From CAVTZP01 sp964456815 (GTDB lineage Bacteria > Chloroflexota > Dehalococcoidia > Dehalococcoidales > BS750m-G39), in NCBI GenBank assembly GCA_964456815.1, contig CAYWCO010000014.1:1-16310 (forward strand): DNA of 16,310 nucleotides, in the 5' to 3' direction. A model generated the notes under the pieces. The model was given only the letters and a program-made list of their open reading frames with translations, made no database searches and was not told the DNA's origin. A program made the position numbers and the translations under genes. Positions 1 through 6,127 of the stretch are shown piece by piece (within the stretch, counting starts at the first letter, position 1; every line of letters starts with the position of its first letter).

Positions 1-2510
1 CCGTCGGGGTTACCGGCATGAGTCGGTCCGCTGCCATCACCCCACCAGTTGTTTTCGGCGTTAACAGAATCCAAGTAACCGTCGCCATCGTAATTGTAAT
101 AGACACCGTAGACGTTATTATTTTCTATATTGTTGAAGTTGACTCTGATGTCAGCGGTATCCTTCGCCAATTGAATGTGGATGCCGGAAATATCCCCGCC
201 GTTTTTGGTGATGGTGTTGCCGGTGATGATGACCTTGCCAGTTTCACCCACATAGTCAAGGTAGACGCCGTCCTGAGTGTTACCACCAAAGTAACCGTCT
301 CCGGAGGCAGGGTCATAGTCATAAGAGCCGATAATGTTATCGGAGATGGTAAGAGTACCGGCACAACCGAGGAGAGCGTCGGCGATGCCATTACCTGTAT
401 TGCCCGCAATCTTGCAGTTGTCAATGAGGACAGTCCCGGTGGGCGAAATCGCATCAATTGCTATGCCACCACCGTTGTTACCGAAATATTCTATTCCACT
501 TACACTGTCCCAGTAGCCGCCGATGACGCTATTGGTAATCTCCACCGTGCCGGTAACGTATTGCAGGTGAATACCGGTATCGTCACTACCATTCTGGGCG
601 ATAATGCAGTTGTCAATGAAGATATCACCCTCAATGCTGTTATAAGCGTATATACCGGTGCTGTTGTTGCCGTAGATGAGGCAGTCGCTTATATTAACGG
701 TGTTGTCACCATACAGCCCATCAATATAGATGCCGTATGTACCACCGGTGAGGGTGAGCCCGGAGATGGTGAAATCCTCGTGAAACTGAGAGGGGCCGCC
801 GCCGTAGGGCAACAACTCGAACACCCCCCCGATTGCCGGGTCAATAACGGTGTCATGCCAGTCGCCGGAGACGGACTGCACCGTCAGCGACTTCGCGCCT
901 ATCGCTATGCTCTTCTCTGAGTAGTTTCCGGGGTAGATATTCACCGTGCCGCCGCCGAGAACCGCATTAACGCCGTCCCGGACGGTGGCGAAGGCGTCGG
1001 TGCCAAAGACATAGCCATTCGCTGGGTCACCGGGCGTAGTGCCAGCCCAGTTAGCATCAACCCAGACTGCGGACAAGCATTCGTCAACGCCCATATCCAC
1101 GGTGGCGGTGAGGTCGCTGTTGCCGTCCATAATCCTTGGTTCGCCCTCAAAGTCGGTGGTAAGCCCGGCGGGTACCGCCGTATTGTCTCCAGCATCAATG
1201 CAGGGAGAGGCTACCCGCAGGTGGTAGTTGCCCGCGCCCGAGCTAACAAAGAGGGGGTTGGTGTCAATGTTGCCTGTTCCTGTATAGCCCCCCTGGACAT
1301 CGCAGTAGCTAACCACCAGCGCTGAAGTACCACCATTATATATCTCATCGGGGTTGTCGCCCCAGAGTATGCAGTTGCTCACCACCGGCGAGGAGTTGTA
1401 GTTATACATCCCGCCGCCGTCAATAGCCGTATTGCCGGAGAAGGTGCAGTTGGTTAACTCCGGCGAGGAGTCATCGTTGTACATCCCGCCGCCGCTGTAA
1501 GCCTCGTTGTATGAGAAGGTGCAGTTACTCATCACCGGCGAGGAGTTATTATTGTACATCCCGCCGCCGCTGTAAGCATCGTTGGTGACAAAGGTGCAGT
1601 TGGTCAACGTCGGCGAGGAGCCAAGGTTCCACATCCCGCCGCCGTAGTATATAGCCGTGTTGGTGTCGAAGGTGCAGTTGGTCAGCGTCGGCGAGGAGTT
1701 ATTTTCATTGCTCATCCCGCCGCCGCTGTAAGCCGAGTTGGTGTCGAAGGTGCAGTCGGTCACCACCGGCGAGGAACTGTATTCATTGCACATCCCACCG
1801 CCGTATCGAGCCGTGTTGTGGCCGAAGTCGCAGTTGTTCATCACCGGCAAGGAGCCATTGTTATTAAGCATCCCGCCGCCGTCGTAGTTTATAGCCTCGT
1901 TGTATGAGAAGGTGCAGTTACTCATCACCGGCGAGGAGTTATTATTGTACATCCCGCCGCCGTTAAAATCAGCCGTGTTATGGTCGAAGGTGCAGTTGTC
2001 CAAAGTCGGTGCGCATTCATCCCAGTTGAACATCCCGCCGCCCACGTCTGTAGCCGTGTTGCTCAAGAAGGTACAGTTGCTCACCGTCAGCGTGGAGCCG
2101 GTATTGTACATCCCGCCGCCGTAGGTGGCTAAGCCGTTGGTGATTGTAAAGCCGTCAAACAAGGTACCTGCGCCAATACCAGTGGCGCTTACCACCGTAC
2201 CACTGCCAGTGCCGTCAATGATGGTAGTAGCTTCGTCGGCACCCTGCACATTCACCCCGTCCGCCAGGGTGATATTCTCAATGTAGGTGCCGGCGGCAAC
2301 CTGCACCGTGCCACCGGAGACTGCGATAGCAATTCCTTCCTGAATCGTATCAAAGGGATGAGCCGCAGACCCATCTTCATCTGGATCACCCGCATTACTG
2401 ATATCAACATAGTAGGTAGTACCACTCGCCCCTGCCGGCACCGCCGTCACCAAGCTGAGGCTCAGCACCAGCGCCAGGGCAAATAATATACTAAAAATTC
2501 CTCTCTTCAT
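1..2510 (-). CDS. Secreted right-handed beta-helix / choice-of-anchor-Q-like repeat protein (C-terminus beyond window)
   Basis: One reading frame is open on the minus strand from an ATG at 2508-2510 to the left edge (836 codons); the C-terminus lies outside. The start follows a GAGGAG site 7 nt upstream. Residues 1-29 form a signal peptide: MKRG, a long Leu/Ala core, then an AGA-type cleavage site, so the protein is exported. Residues 31-130 resemble the start of a pectate-lyase-like helix (TYYVD..., GTVQVAAGTY, TIIDGTG). Residues 131 to about 385 hold ten 25-27-residue units of the form GGGM-x-N...SSP-x-x-x-NCTF...N-x-A. Next comes a stretch like choice-of-anchor-Q proteins (NPLF, SPCIDAGD, DMGVDE). 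A second, NosD-like helix runs from about residue 482 to the edge, ending NNWWGDGSGP. Such proteins are usually surface adhesins or polysaccharide-binding or -cleaving proteins. No catalytic residues are assignable, and any cell-surface anchor would be in the missing part. Confidence 0.88.
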   Translation of the reverse strand, partial: MKRGIFSILFALALVLSLSLVTAVPAGASGTTYYVDISNAGDPDEDGSAAHPFDTIQEGIAIAVSGGTVQVAAGTYIENITLADGVNVQGADEATTIIDGTGSGTVVSATGIGAGTLFDGFTITNGLATYGGGMYNTGSTLTVSNCTFLSNTATDVGGGMFNWDECAPTLDNCTFDHNTADFNGGGMYNNNSSPVMSNCTFSYNEAINYDGGGMLNNNGSLPVMNNCDFGHNTARYGGGMCNEYSSSPVVTDCTFDTNSAYSGGGMSNENNSSPTLTNCTFDTNTAIYYGGGMWNLGSSPTLTNCTFVTNDAYSGGGMYNNNSSPVMSNCTFSYNEAYSGGGMYNDDSSPELTNCTFSGNTAIDGGGMYNYNSSPVVSNCILWGDNPDEIYNGGTSALVVSYCDVQGGYTGTGNIDTNPLFVSSGAGNYHLRVASPCIDAGDNTAVPAGLTTDFEGEPRIMDGNSDLTATVDMGVDECLSAVWVDANWAGTTPGDPANGYVFGTDAFATVRDGVNAVLGGGTVNIYPGNYSEKSIAIGAKSLTVQSVSGDWHDTVIDPAIGGVFELLPYGGGPSQFHEDFTISGLTLTGGTYGIYIDGLYGDNTVNISDCLIYGNNSTGIYAYNSIEGDIFIDNCIIAQNGSDDTGIHLQYVTGTVEITNSVIGGYWDSVSGIEYFGNNGGGIAIDAISPTGTVLIDNCKIAGNTGNGIADALLGCAGTLTISDNIIGSYDYDPASGDGYFGGNTQDGVYLDYVGETGKVIITGNTITKNGGDISGIHIQLAKDTADIRVNFNNIENNNVYGVYYNYDGDGYLDSVNAENNWWGDGSGPTHAGNPD
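1500..1569 (-). repeat. 70-bp perfect direct repeat, copy A
   Basis: This 70-bp stretch is identical base for base to 1893-1962, 393 bp away in the same gene and frame. It covers most of one solenoid unit. The other units differ at many synonymous and non-synonymous sites, so the identity points to recent duplication or gene conversion. Confidence 0.93.
1893..1962 (-). repeat. 70-bp perfect direct repeat, copy B
   Basis: Exact copy of 1500-1569. Five other units lie between the two copies, so this is not a simple adjacent tandem duplication. Confidence 0.93.
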
Positions 2511-2680
2511 CTTCTAACTCCTCTTCTGGCTAGTTTGCCATCTGGCAAACTAGCGGGTAAAAACAAAAAAAAGGCTAACTGGGATAGAAATACCAGTTAG
2601 CCCCTGCTCCTTGCGCCTGCCTGTATTCTCGTGGTTATCTCCAGAGATTAGTCTTGAGGGGCGCTAATGCCCCTCAAGGC
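2511..2680 (-). promoter_or_regulatory. Structured 5' leader of the beta-helix gene (candidate attenuator or riboswitch)
   Basis: The interval between promoter and start codon holds three perfect hairpins in transcript order. P1 (2678-2653) has a 10-bp stem CTTGAGGGGC/GCCCCTCAAG and a 6-nt loop, at the predicted 5' end. The second (2602-2573) has a 10-bp stem followed by a U tract. The third (2554-2529) has a 12-bp stem centred on TC and lies just upstream of the GAGGAG ribosome binding site. About 50 nt between P1 and the terminator are less obviously structured. I cannot match it to a riboswitch class I know. A terminator placed between promoter and coding region suggests conditional read-through, which is an inference. 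Confidence 0.6.
2559..2602 (-). terminator. Intrinsic terminator inside the leader of the beta-helix gene
   Basis: On the minus strand a perfect 10-bp stem (GGCTAACTGG/CCAGTTAGCC, arms 2602-2593 and 2582-2573, 10-nt loop) is followed directly by eight T, one G and five T. The T tract is on the minus side only, so it stops minus-strand transcription about 50-60 nt before the beta-helix start codon. It could also end read-through from trpA, or a short RNA started at about 2676. Confidence 0.8.
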
Positions 2681-2682
2681 AT

Positions 2683-2710
2683 AGAATAGCATATTCTCTT
2701 CGTTTGTCAA
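2683..2710 (-). promoter_or_regulatory. Sigma70-type promoter of the beta-helix gene
   Basis: On the minus strand TTGACA (2710-2705) is followed after 16 nt by TATTCT (2688-2683). The predicted start at about 2676 falls at the base of the first leader hairpin, so the mRNA would begin with that structure. Confidence 0.65.
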
Positions 2711-2823
2711 GTTTTGGGGGGCATTCCGATCATACAAGTATTTAACGAAATAGCGGATTGTTCACCTTCGGTAACAAGCGTCCATATTGTTCAACTATAA
2801 CTTGAGGACGACAGGGGAGGGGA

Positions 2824-2853
2824 TTGACTGCAAGGGGGCTGGCAGCATATAAT
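2824..2853 (+). promoter_or_regulatory. Sigma70-type promoter of the membrane-protein gene
   Basis: TTGACT (2824-2829), an 18-nt spacer and a perfect TATAAT (2848-2853). Predicted transcription start is near 2860, about 26 nt before the start codon. It is divergent from the beta-helix promoter, and the roughly 110 bp between them show no other clear element. Confidence 0.7.
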
Positions 2854-2885
2854 GCAATCCGAATCCACAAAGCTATAGCATTATA

Positions 2886-3332
2886 ATGATTATAGGATTT
2901 TTGGCTTTTATGGTTCTCCTTGCCTTTCTCCTTGCCTTCTGGGAAATCCAGATTGAGGGTAAAGACGGTTGGGCGGCAAAGGCGCCTTGCTGGCGCATAG
3001 AGAAGAGGTGGCTCGTTAAGCTAACGGGCGGGCGTCCATTAACCGGCTACCACGTCTTTATGACCCTGTTCTTGATTGCCATGATTCACCTGCCGCTTTT
3101 CTTTGTCTCGTGGAGCTGGCGGTTGGAAGGTCTTCTTATTGGATTTTACCTGGGGATGGTCTTGGTGGAAGACTTTTTATGGTTTACCTTTAACCCATAT
3201 TACGGGATTAAGAGCTTCCGCAAGGGGAAAATCTGGTGGCACAAGAGGTGGTGGGGGCCCGTCCCCGATTTCTACTGGGTTTTCCTGGTTATCGTTGCGT
3301 TGCTGATTTATTTCGGAAGGACCGCTATCTAA
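2886..3332 (+). CDS. Conserved-looking four-helix membrane protein of unknown function
   Basis: A 148-residue protein with four hydrophobic segments, at about residues 2-19, 55-76, 80-102 and 129-144. The loops between are polar, rich in Trp, Lys and Arg. Striking residues are a GYH motif entering the second helix, a VEDFLWF...NPYYG stretch at the end of the third, and a WWHKRWW cluster in the following loop. These look like conserved functional or lipid-interface positions, but I do not recognise the family. The gene has its own promoter. Only a weak ribosome binding site precedes the ATG, so the start is less certain than the frame. It converges on trpA with a 15-nt gap and no visible terminator, so the transcripts probably overlap. 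Role unknown. Confidence 0.75.
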   Translation: MIIGFLAFMVLLAFLLAFWEIQIEGKDGWAAKAPCWRIEKRWLVKLTGGRPLTGYHVFMTLFLIAMIHLPLFFVSWSWRLEGLLIGFYLGMVLVEDFLWFTFNPYYGIKSFRKGKIWWHKRWWGPVPDFYWVFLVIVALLIYFGRTAI

Positions 3333-3347
3333 ATCTGACCGTCTTCC

Positions 3348-4139
3348 TCAAATCTCTGGCTTGGGCAGCTTATCAATGGAGTTTCTCAGGTCTTTTACCA
3401 GTCCAGCCAGCGAAGTGAAGCCGTCTTCTGTCTCCATAAGCTGGATGATGCGGCTGCCGACAATAACCCCGTCAGCAATGCGGGCTATCTGGCTTGCCTG
3501 TTCCGGGGTGGATATTCCGAAGCCAACGCAGAGGGGCTGACTGGCTAGTTTCTTCACCCTGGCTACGAATGCCGCCAGATTTTCGGGCAGCTTGTCCCTC
3601 GCCCCGGTAACACCGGTTACCGAGACCAGATATATGAACCCCATGGACTTCTCGGCGACAAGCCTGATGCGTTCCTCGGTGCTGGTCGGCGCCAGAAGAT
3701 AGATGAGGTCAAGCCCGTGGGTTCGGGTGGTGGTTTCCAGCTCGGTGCCCTCCTCCGGGGGTAAATCGGGGATAATCAGCCCATCAACGCCGGATCTGGT
3801 GCAGGCCTGGCAGAATTCCTTGAGACCATAGCGAAAGACAGGGTTAAAGTAGGTCATAAACACCAACGGGCTTGAGACCTTGCGGCTCAACTCGCCAGCC
3901 AAATCGAGGCAGAGCTGGGGGGTAACACCATTTTGTAGGGCGTGAAAGCTTGCCCGTTGTATGGTGGCGCCGTCAGCCAGAGGGTCGGAGAATGGTATCC
4001 CAAGCTCAACGATATCGCAACCGCTCTCGGCAAGGAGGGGGACTACCTTCATGGTGGCTTCAATGGTGGGGTAGCCTACGGTAACATAGCCTATCAGGGC
4101 AGTGCGGCCCCGCTTAAAAACGGGGGCAATACGGCTCAC
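3348..4139 (-). CDS. trpA: Tryptophan synthase alpha subunit
   Basis: TrpA (263 residues, usual length) cleaves indole-3-glycerol phosphate to indole and glyceraldehyde 3-phosphate; the indole is channelled to TrpB in the cytoplasmic alpha2-beta2 complex. The family signature VELGIPFSDPLADG is present: Glu45 and Asp56 match the catalytic Glu49 and Asp60 of the enterobacterial enzyme. The phosphate-site regions SVTGVTG and VGFGIS...GVIVGS are also present. The start is GTG at 4139-4137 and overlaps the trpB stop by 4 bp (GTGA), which implies translational coupling and fits the 1:1 complex. Downstream it converges on the membrane-protein gene without a clear terminator. Identification is secure. 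Confidence 0.97.
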   Translation of the reverse strand: MSRIAPVFKRGRTALIGYVTVGYPTIEATMKVVPLLAESGCDIVELGIPFSDPLADGATIQRASFHALQNGVTPQLCLDLAGELSRKVSSPLVFMTYFNPVFRYGLKEFCQACTRSGVDGLIIPDLPPEEGTELETTTRTHGLDLIYLLAPTSTEERIRLVAEKSMGFIYLVSVTGVTGARDKLPENLAAFVARVKKLASQPLCVGFGISTPEQASQIARIADGVIVGSRIIQLMETEDGFTSLAGLVKDLRNSIDKLPKPEI

Positions 4140-5323
4140 AGCTTTACCCCCAGTGCCTGAGCTATGATGTCCATATCCTTATCGCCCCGCCCGGAAAGAT
4201 TGACCACGATAACTTCCTCCTTCTTCAGGGAGGCAGCGAGCTTGGCGGTATAAAATATGGCGTGGGCTGGTTCCAGGGCGGGGGCAATACCCTCGGTGCG
4301 GCAGAGAAGGGTGAAGCCCTGGAGCGCTTCATCGTCGTTTACACCGATGTAGGTGGCACGCCCGGTGTCCTTGAGGTAGCTGTGCTCGGGACCAACGCCG
4401 GGGTAGTCTAGTCCGGCGGAGATGCTGTGTGTTTCCCGGATCTGACCTTTATCATCCTGGAGAACATAAGACCTGGCGCCGTGGAGTACCCCGACCTCCC
4501 CGGCAGCCAGTGGGGCGGCATGCGCTCCGGTATCAAGCCCTCTGCCCGCTGCCTCAACCCCGACGAGCTTAACTGCCTTATCATCGAGGAAGGGGTAGAA
4601 GATGCCGATGGCGTTGCTGCCCCCACCGACGCAGGCGATGATATAGTCCGGCAGGTGCCCTGTCTTGTCCAGAATCTGCTCTTTTGTTTCCCTGCCGATT
4701 ATTGCCTGGAAATCGCGCACCATGGTGGGGTAGGGGTGGGGGCCGACTACCGAGCCCAGGAGGTAGTGGGTATTTGAGGGGTTGGTCACCCAGTCTCTTA
4801 TCGCTTCGTTGATGGCGTCCTTCAGCGTCTTGCTCCCGCTCCCGACTGGTTTTACCTCGGCACCCATCAGCTTCATGCGGAAGACATTTAGCGACTGGCG
4901 GCGTATGTCCTCTTCCCCCATATAGACGGTGCACTCCAGCCCCAACATGGCGCAGACGGCAGCAGCGGCCACTCCGTGCTGCCCGGCACCGGTTTCGGCA
5001 ATGATTCTCCGCTTTCCCATTCTCCGGGCAAGAAGCCCCTGCCCCAGGGCGTTGTTAATCTTGTGGGCGCCGGTATGCGCCAGGTCTTCTCTTTTAAGTA
5101 AAATCCGAGCCCCACCACAATCTTCGCTCAGCCTTTGGGCGAAGTAAAGCGGCGTCGGTCTTCCCGAATAGTCGTGGGATAGTGAGTCGAACTCAGCCCA
5201 GAAGGCGGCGTCAGCTTTTGCCTCTTTAAAGGCTAGCGCCAGCTCGTCAAGGGTGGGGATAAGGGTTTCAGGGACAAAGCGCCCCCCATAGTTTCCGAAA
5301 TATCCTCTATCGTCTGGTAGCAA
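4136..5323 (-). CDS. trpB: Tryptophan synthase beta subunit
   Basis: TrpB (395 residues) is the PLP enzyme that condenses indole with L-serine to give tryptophan. The PLP lysine is Lys88 in HTGAHKINN, the catalytic acid is Glu110 in AETGAGQHG, and the PLP phosphate loop is GGGSN (233-237). The N-terminal GYFGNYGGRFVPETL is typical of TrpB1, the form that partners TrpA. The start is TTG at 5323-5321, chosen because MLPDDRGYFG is the normal N-terminus and GAGGTG lies 4 nt upstream; no ATG is suitably placed. It heads a two-gene trpBA operon. The other trp genes (E, G, D, C, F) are not in this window, and the next gene upstream is divergent, so this is a detached trpBA unit. Confidence 0.97.
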   Translation of the reverse strand: MLPDDRGYFGNYGGRFVPETLIPTLDELALAFKEAKADAAFWAEFDSLSHDYSGRPTPLYFAQRLSEDCGGARILLKREDLAHTGAHKINNALGQGLLARRMGKRRIIAETGAGQHGVAAAAVCAMLGLECTVYMGEEDIRRQSLNVFRMKLMGAEVKPVGSGSKTLKDAINEAIRDWVTNPSNTHYLLGSVVGPHPYPTMVRDFQAIIGRETKEQILDKTGHLPDYIIACVGGGSNAIGIFYPFLDDKAVKLVGVEAAGRGLDTGAHAAPLAAGEVGVLHGARSYVLQDDKGQIRETHSISAGLDYPGVGPEHSYLKDTGRATYIGVNDDEALQGFTLLCRTEGIAPALEPAHAIFYTAKLAASLKKEEVIVVNLSGRGDKDMDIIAQALGVKL

Positions 5324-5364
5324 CCTTCACCTCGCTAAGTTATCAGGCTCTTTCTGTATCCCCT

Positions 5365-5393
5365 ATTCTACATAAATGTTCCCCGCCTGTAAA
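5365..5393 (-). promoter_or_regulatory. Sigma70-type promoter of trpBA
   Basis: Minus strand TTTACA (5393-5388), a 17-nt spacer and TAGAAT (5370-5365). The start near 5358 leaves a leader of only about 35 nt, too short for a classical leader-peptide attenuator. Any tryptophan control would have to act at the promoter or through another route. Confidence 0.65.
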
Positions 5394-5442
5394 TGAGCGG
5401 CGGTTTTTTCTTTAATCCCCCAAATTTACCTCTGTTAACGTA

Positions 5443-5471
5443 TTGACATTGCGGTAAAGGTGGTTTATTAT
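5443..5471 (+). promoter_or_regulatory. Strong sigma70-type promoter of the zinc-ribbon gene
   Basis: Perfect TTGACA (5443-5448), a 17-nt spacer and TATTAT (5466-5471, one mismatch to consensus). This is among the closest to consensus in the window and suggests high expression of the small downstream gene. Confidence 0.75.
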
Positions 5472-5495
5472 CATATTCAAAAAGGGGGGTGCGTG

Positions 5496-5636
5496 ATGCA
5501 AGCCTATTGCGTGAAATGTCGAGCCAAGAGGGAAATGAAGGATGCCCAGGTAATAACTATGAAAAACGGCAGACCAGCAACGAAGGGTGTGTGCCCGGTC
5601 TGCGGCACCAAGATGTTCAGGATAGGCAAGAGCTAG
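5496..5636 (+). CDS. Small zinc-ribbon protein, DUF5679-like
   Basis: A 46-residue protein beginning MQAYCVKCRAK and ending in a Gly-Lys-Ser tail. Two CxxC pairs (Cys5/Cys8 and Cys33/Cys36) frame a basic stretch containing NGRPATKG; this is a classic minimal zinc ribbon. I recognise the pattern from short proteins annotated DUF5679, common in Dehalococcoidia and related lineages. Their function is unknown, and a nucleic-acid or ribosome-associated role is only a guess from size, charge and fold. The ATG at 5496 follows a G-rich site (5484-5489). An in-frame GTG immediately before it at 5493 is an alternative start. The gene sits alone between a near-consensus promoter and an intrinsic terminator, so it is monocistronic and probably well expressed. 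It is easily missed by gene callers because of its size. Confidence 0.85.
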   Translation: MQAYCVKCRAKREMKDAQVITMKNGRPATKGVCPVCGTKMFRIGKS

Positions 5637-5676
5637 GTCTGTAGCTATACCACTATAGCTTTAAGCATTGGGAGCA

Positions 5677-5722
5677 GGGCTAAATATTCCTTCGAAGGAA
5701 GGGATGTTTAGCCCTTTCTTGT
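5677..5722 (+). terminator. Intrinsic terminator after the zinc-ribbon gene
   Basis: GGGCTAAA (5677-5684) pairs with TTTAGCCC (5707-5714). Inside it TTCCTT and AAGGAA pair around CG, with a small asymmetric bulge. TTTCTTGTT follows. A weaker 7-bp hairpin AGCTATA/TATAGCT lies just upstream (5643-5660). Confidence 0.65.
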
Positions 5723-5776
5723 TATCGCAGATTCGCCAAAATGAGAATTCTAGTTAAAAATTAACATAAAAAAGCG

Positions 5777-5804
5777 TTAAAAAATTAAAAAGATGGTTTA
5801 TAAT
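5777..5804 (+). promoter_or_regulatory. Possible promoter of the 100-residue hypothetical gene
   Basis: A perfect TATAAT (5799-5804) sits in an AT-rich stretch, with a poor -35 (TTAAAA, 5777-5782) 16 nt upstream. If used, transcription would begin near 5811, downstream of the first ATG of the gene. Confidence 0.4.
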
Positions 5805-5806
5805 AT

Positions 5807-6109
5807 ATGATAATAACGGTGCCGAAGGAGTGGTTGTCAACTAGCATGGAGCAGGCCAAGACAGCAAGAGAGCTAGGCTTTGAAGAGCCAGAGGTTGGCT
5901 ACGAGTGGGATGCCGGCAGCACCCCACCCGGTGATTCAGTACCGGGGCGTTGGCTGGTGAGGAGGGAGGGGGATAACTGGGTTGTCTTATTCAACGCTTC
6001 CAACGGCACTGAATATGTTATTCACACCTTCCCGCCAGATGAGGATGGCGAGAGGGAAGCCAAAAATATGGCCCTCAAGCTGGTGGACTTTGCCTGGGGG
6101 AAGCCATAG
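5807..6109 (+). CDS. Hypothetical soluble 100-residue protein
   Basis: The frame encodes 100 residues with no signal peptide, membrane segment or recognised motif. The protein is acidic and rich in Trp (EWLSTSMEQAK, GYEWDAG, GRWLVRREGDNWVV, DFAWGKP). The central part looks like alternating beta strands (RWLVRREGDNWVVLF...TEYVIHTF) followed by a C-terminal helix. I do not recognise the family. The start is unsure: the ATG at 5807 lies only 2 nt after a TATAAT box and has no ribosome binding site. An in-frame GTG at 5819 and an ATG at 5846 are alternatives, and an AAGGAG at 5825-5830 does not sit at a good distance from either downstream candidate. The gene converges on acs with an 18-nt gap. 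Confidence 0.65.
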   Translation: MIITVPKEWLSTSMEQAKTARELGFEEPEVGYEWDAGSTPPGDSVPGRWLVRREGDNWVVLFNASNGTEYVIHTFPPDEDGEREAKNMALKLVDFAWGKP

Positions 6110-6127
6110 AGAAGGCTGGTTTAGTGG

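Larger units (their letters stand above)
1370..2120 (-). repeat. Array of about ten 75-81 bp coding repeats (GGGM...NCTF units)
   Basis: Inside the beta-helix gene, units of 25-27 codons recur about ten times in frame. Each starts with Gly-Gly-Gly-Met and carries an Asn-Cys-Thr-Phe core. On the plus strand the units appear as repeated CATCCCGCCGCCG blocks. They are coils of the predicted solenoid. Unit length varies by one or two codons, and frame is kept throughout. Confidence 0.9.

Noticed and set aside
18..920. 300-codon open frame on the plus strand
   Set aside because: It is the antisense of the beta-helix gene. The minus-strand frame is continuous for 836 codons with signal peptide, ribosome binding site and recognisable repeats; the plus-strand frame has no such features and its Val/Thr-rich composition follows from the repeats.
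1340..2125. Regularly spaced repeats that might suggest a CRISPR array
   Set aside because: The repeats are imperfect, keep codon frame and encode solenoid units (GGGM...NCTF). No identical short repeats with unique spacers and no cas genes are present.
5383..5409. Plus-strand hairpin CCGCC/GGCGG followed by six T, a possible terminator
   Set aside because: The stem is only 5 bp with an 11-nt loop, and it overlaps the trpBA -35 element. No plus-strand gene upstream needs it. At most it may stop antisense transcription across trpBA.
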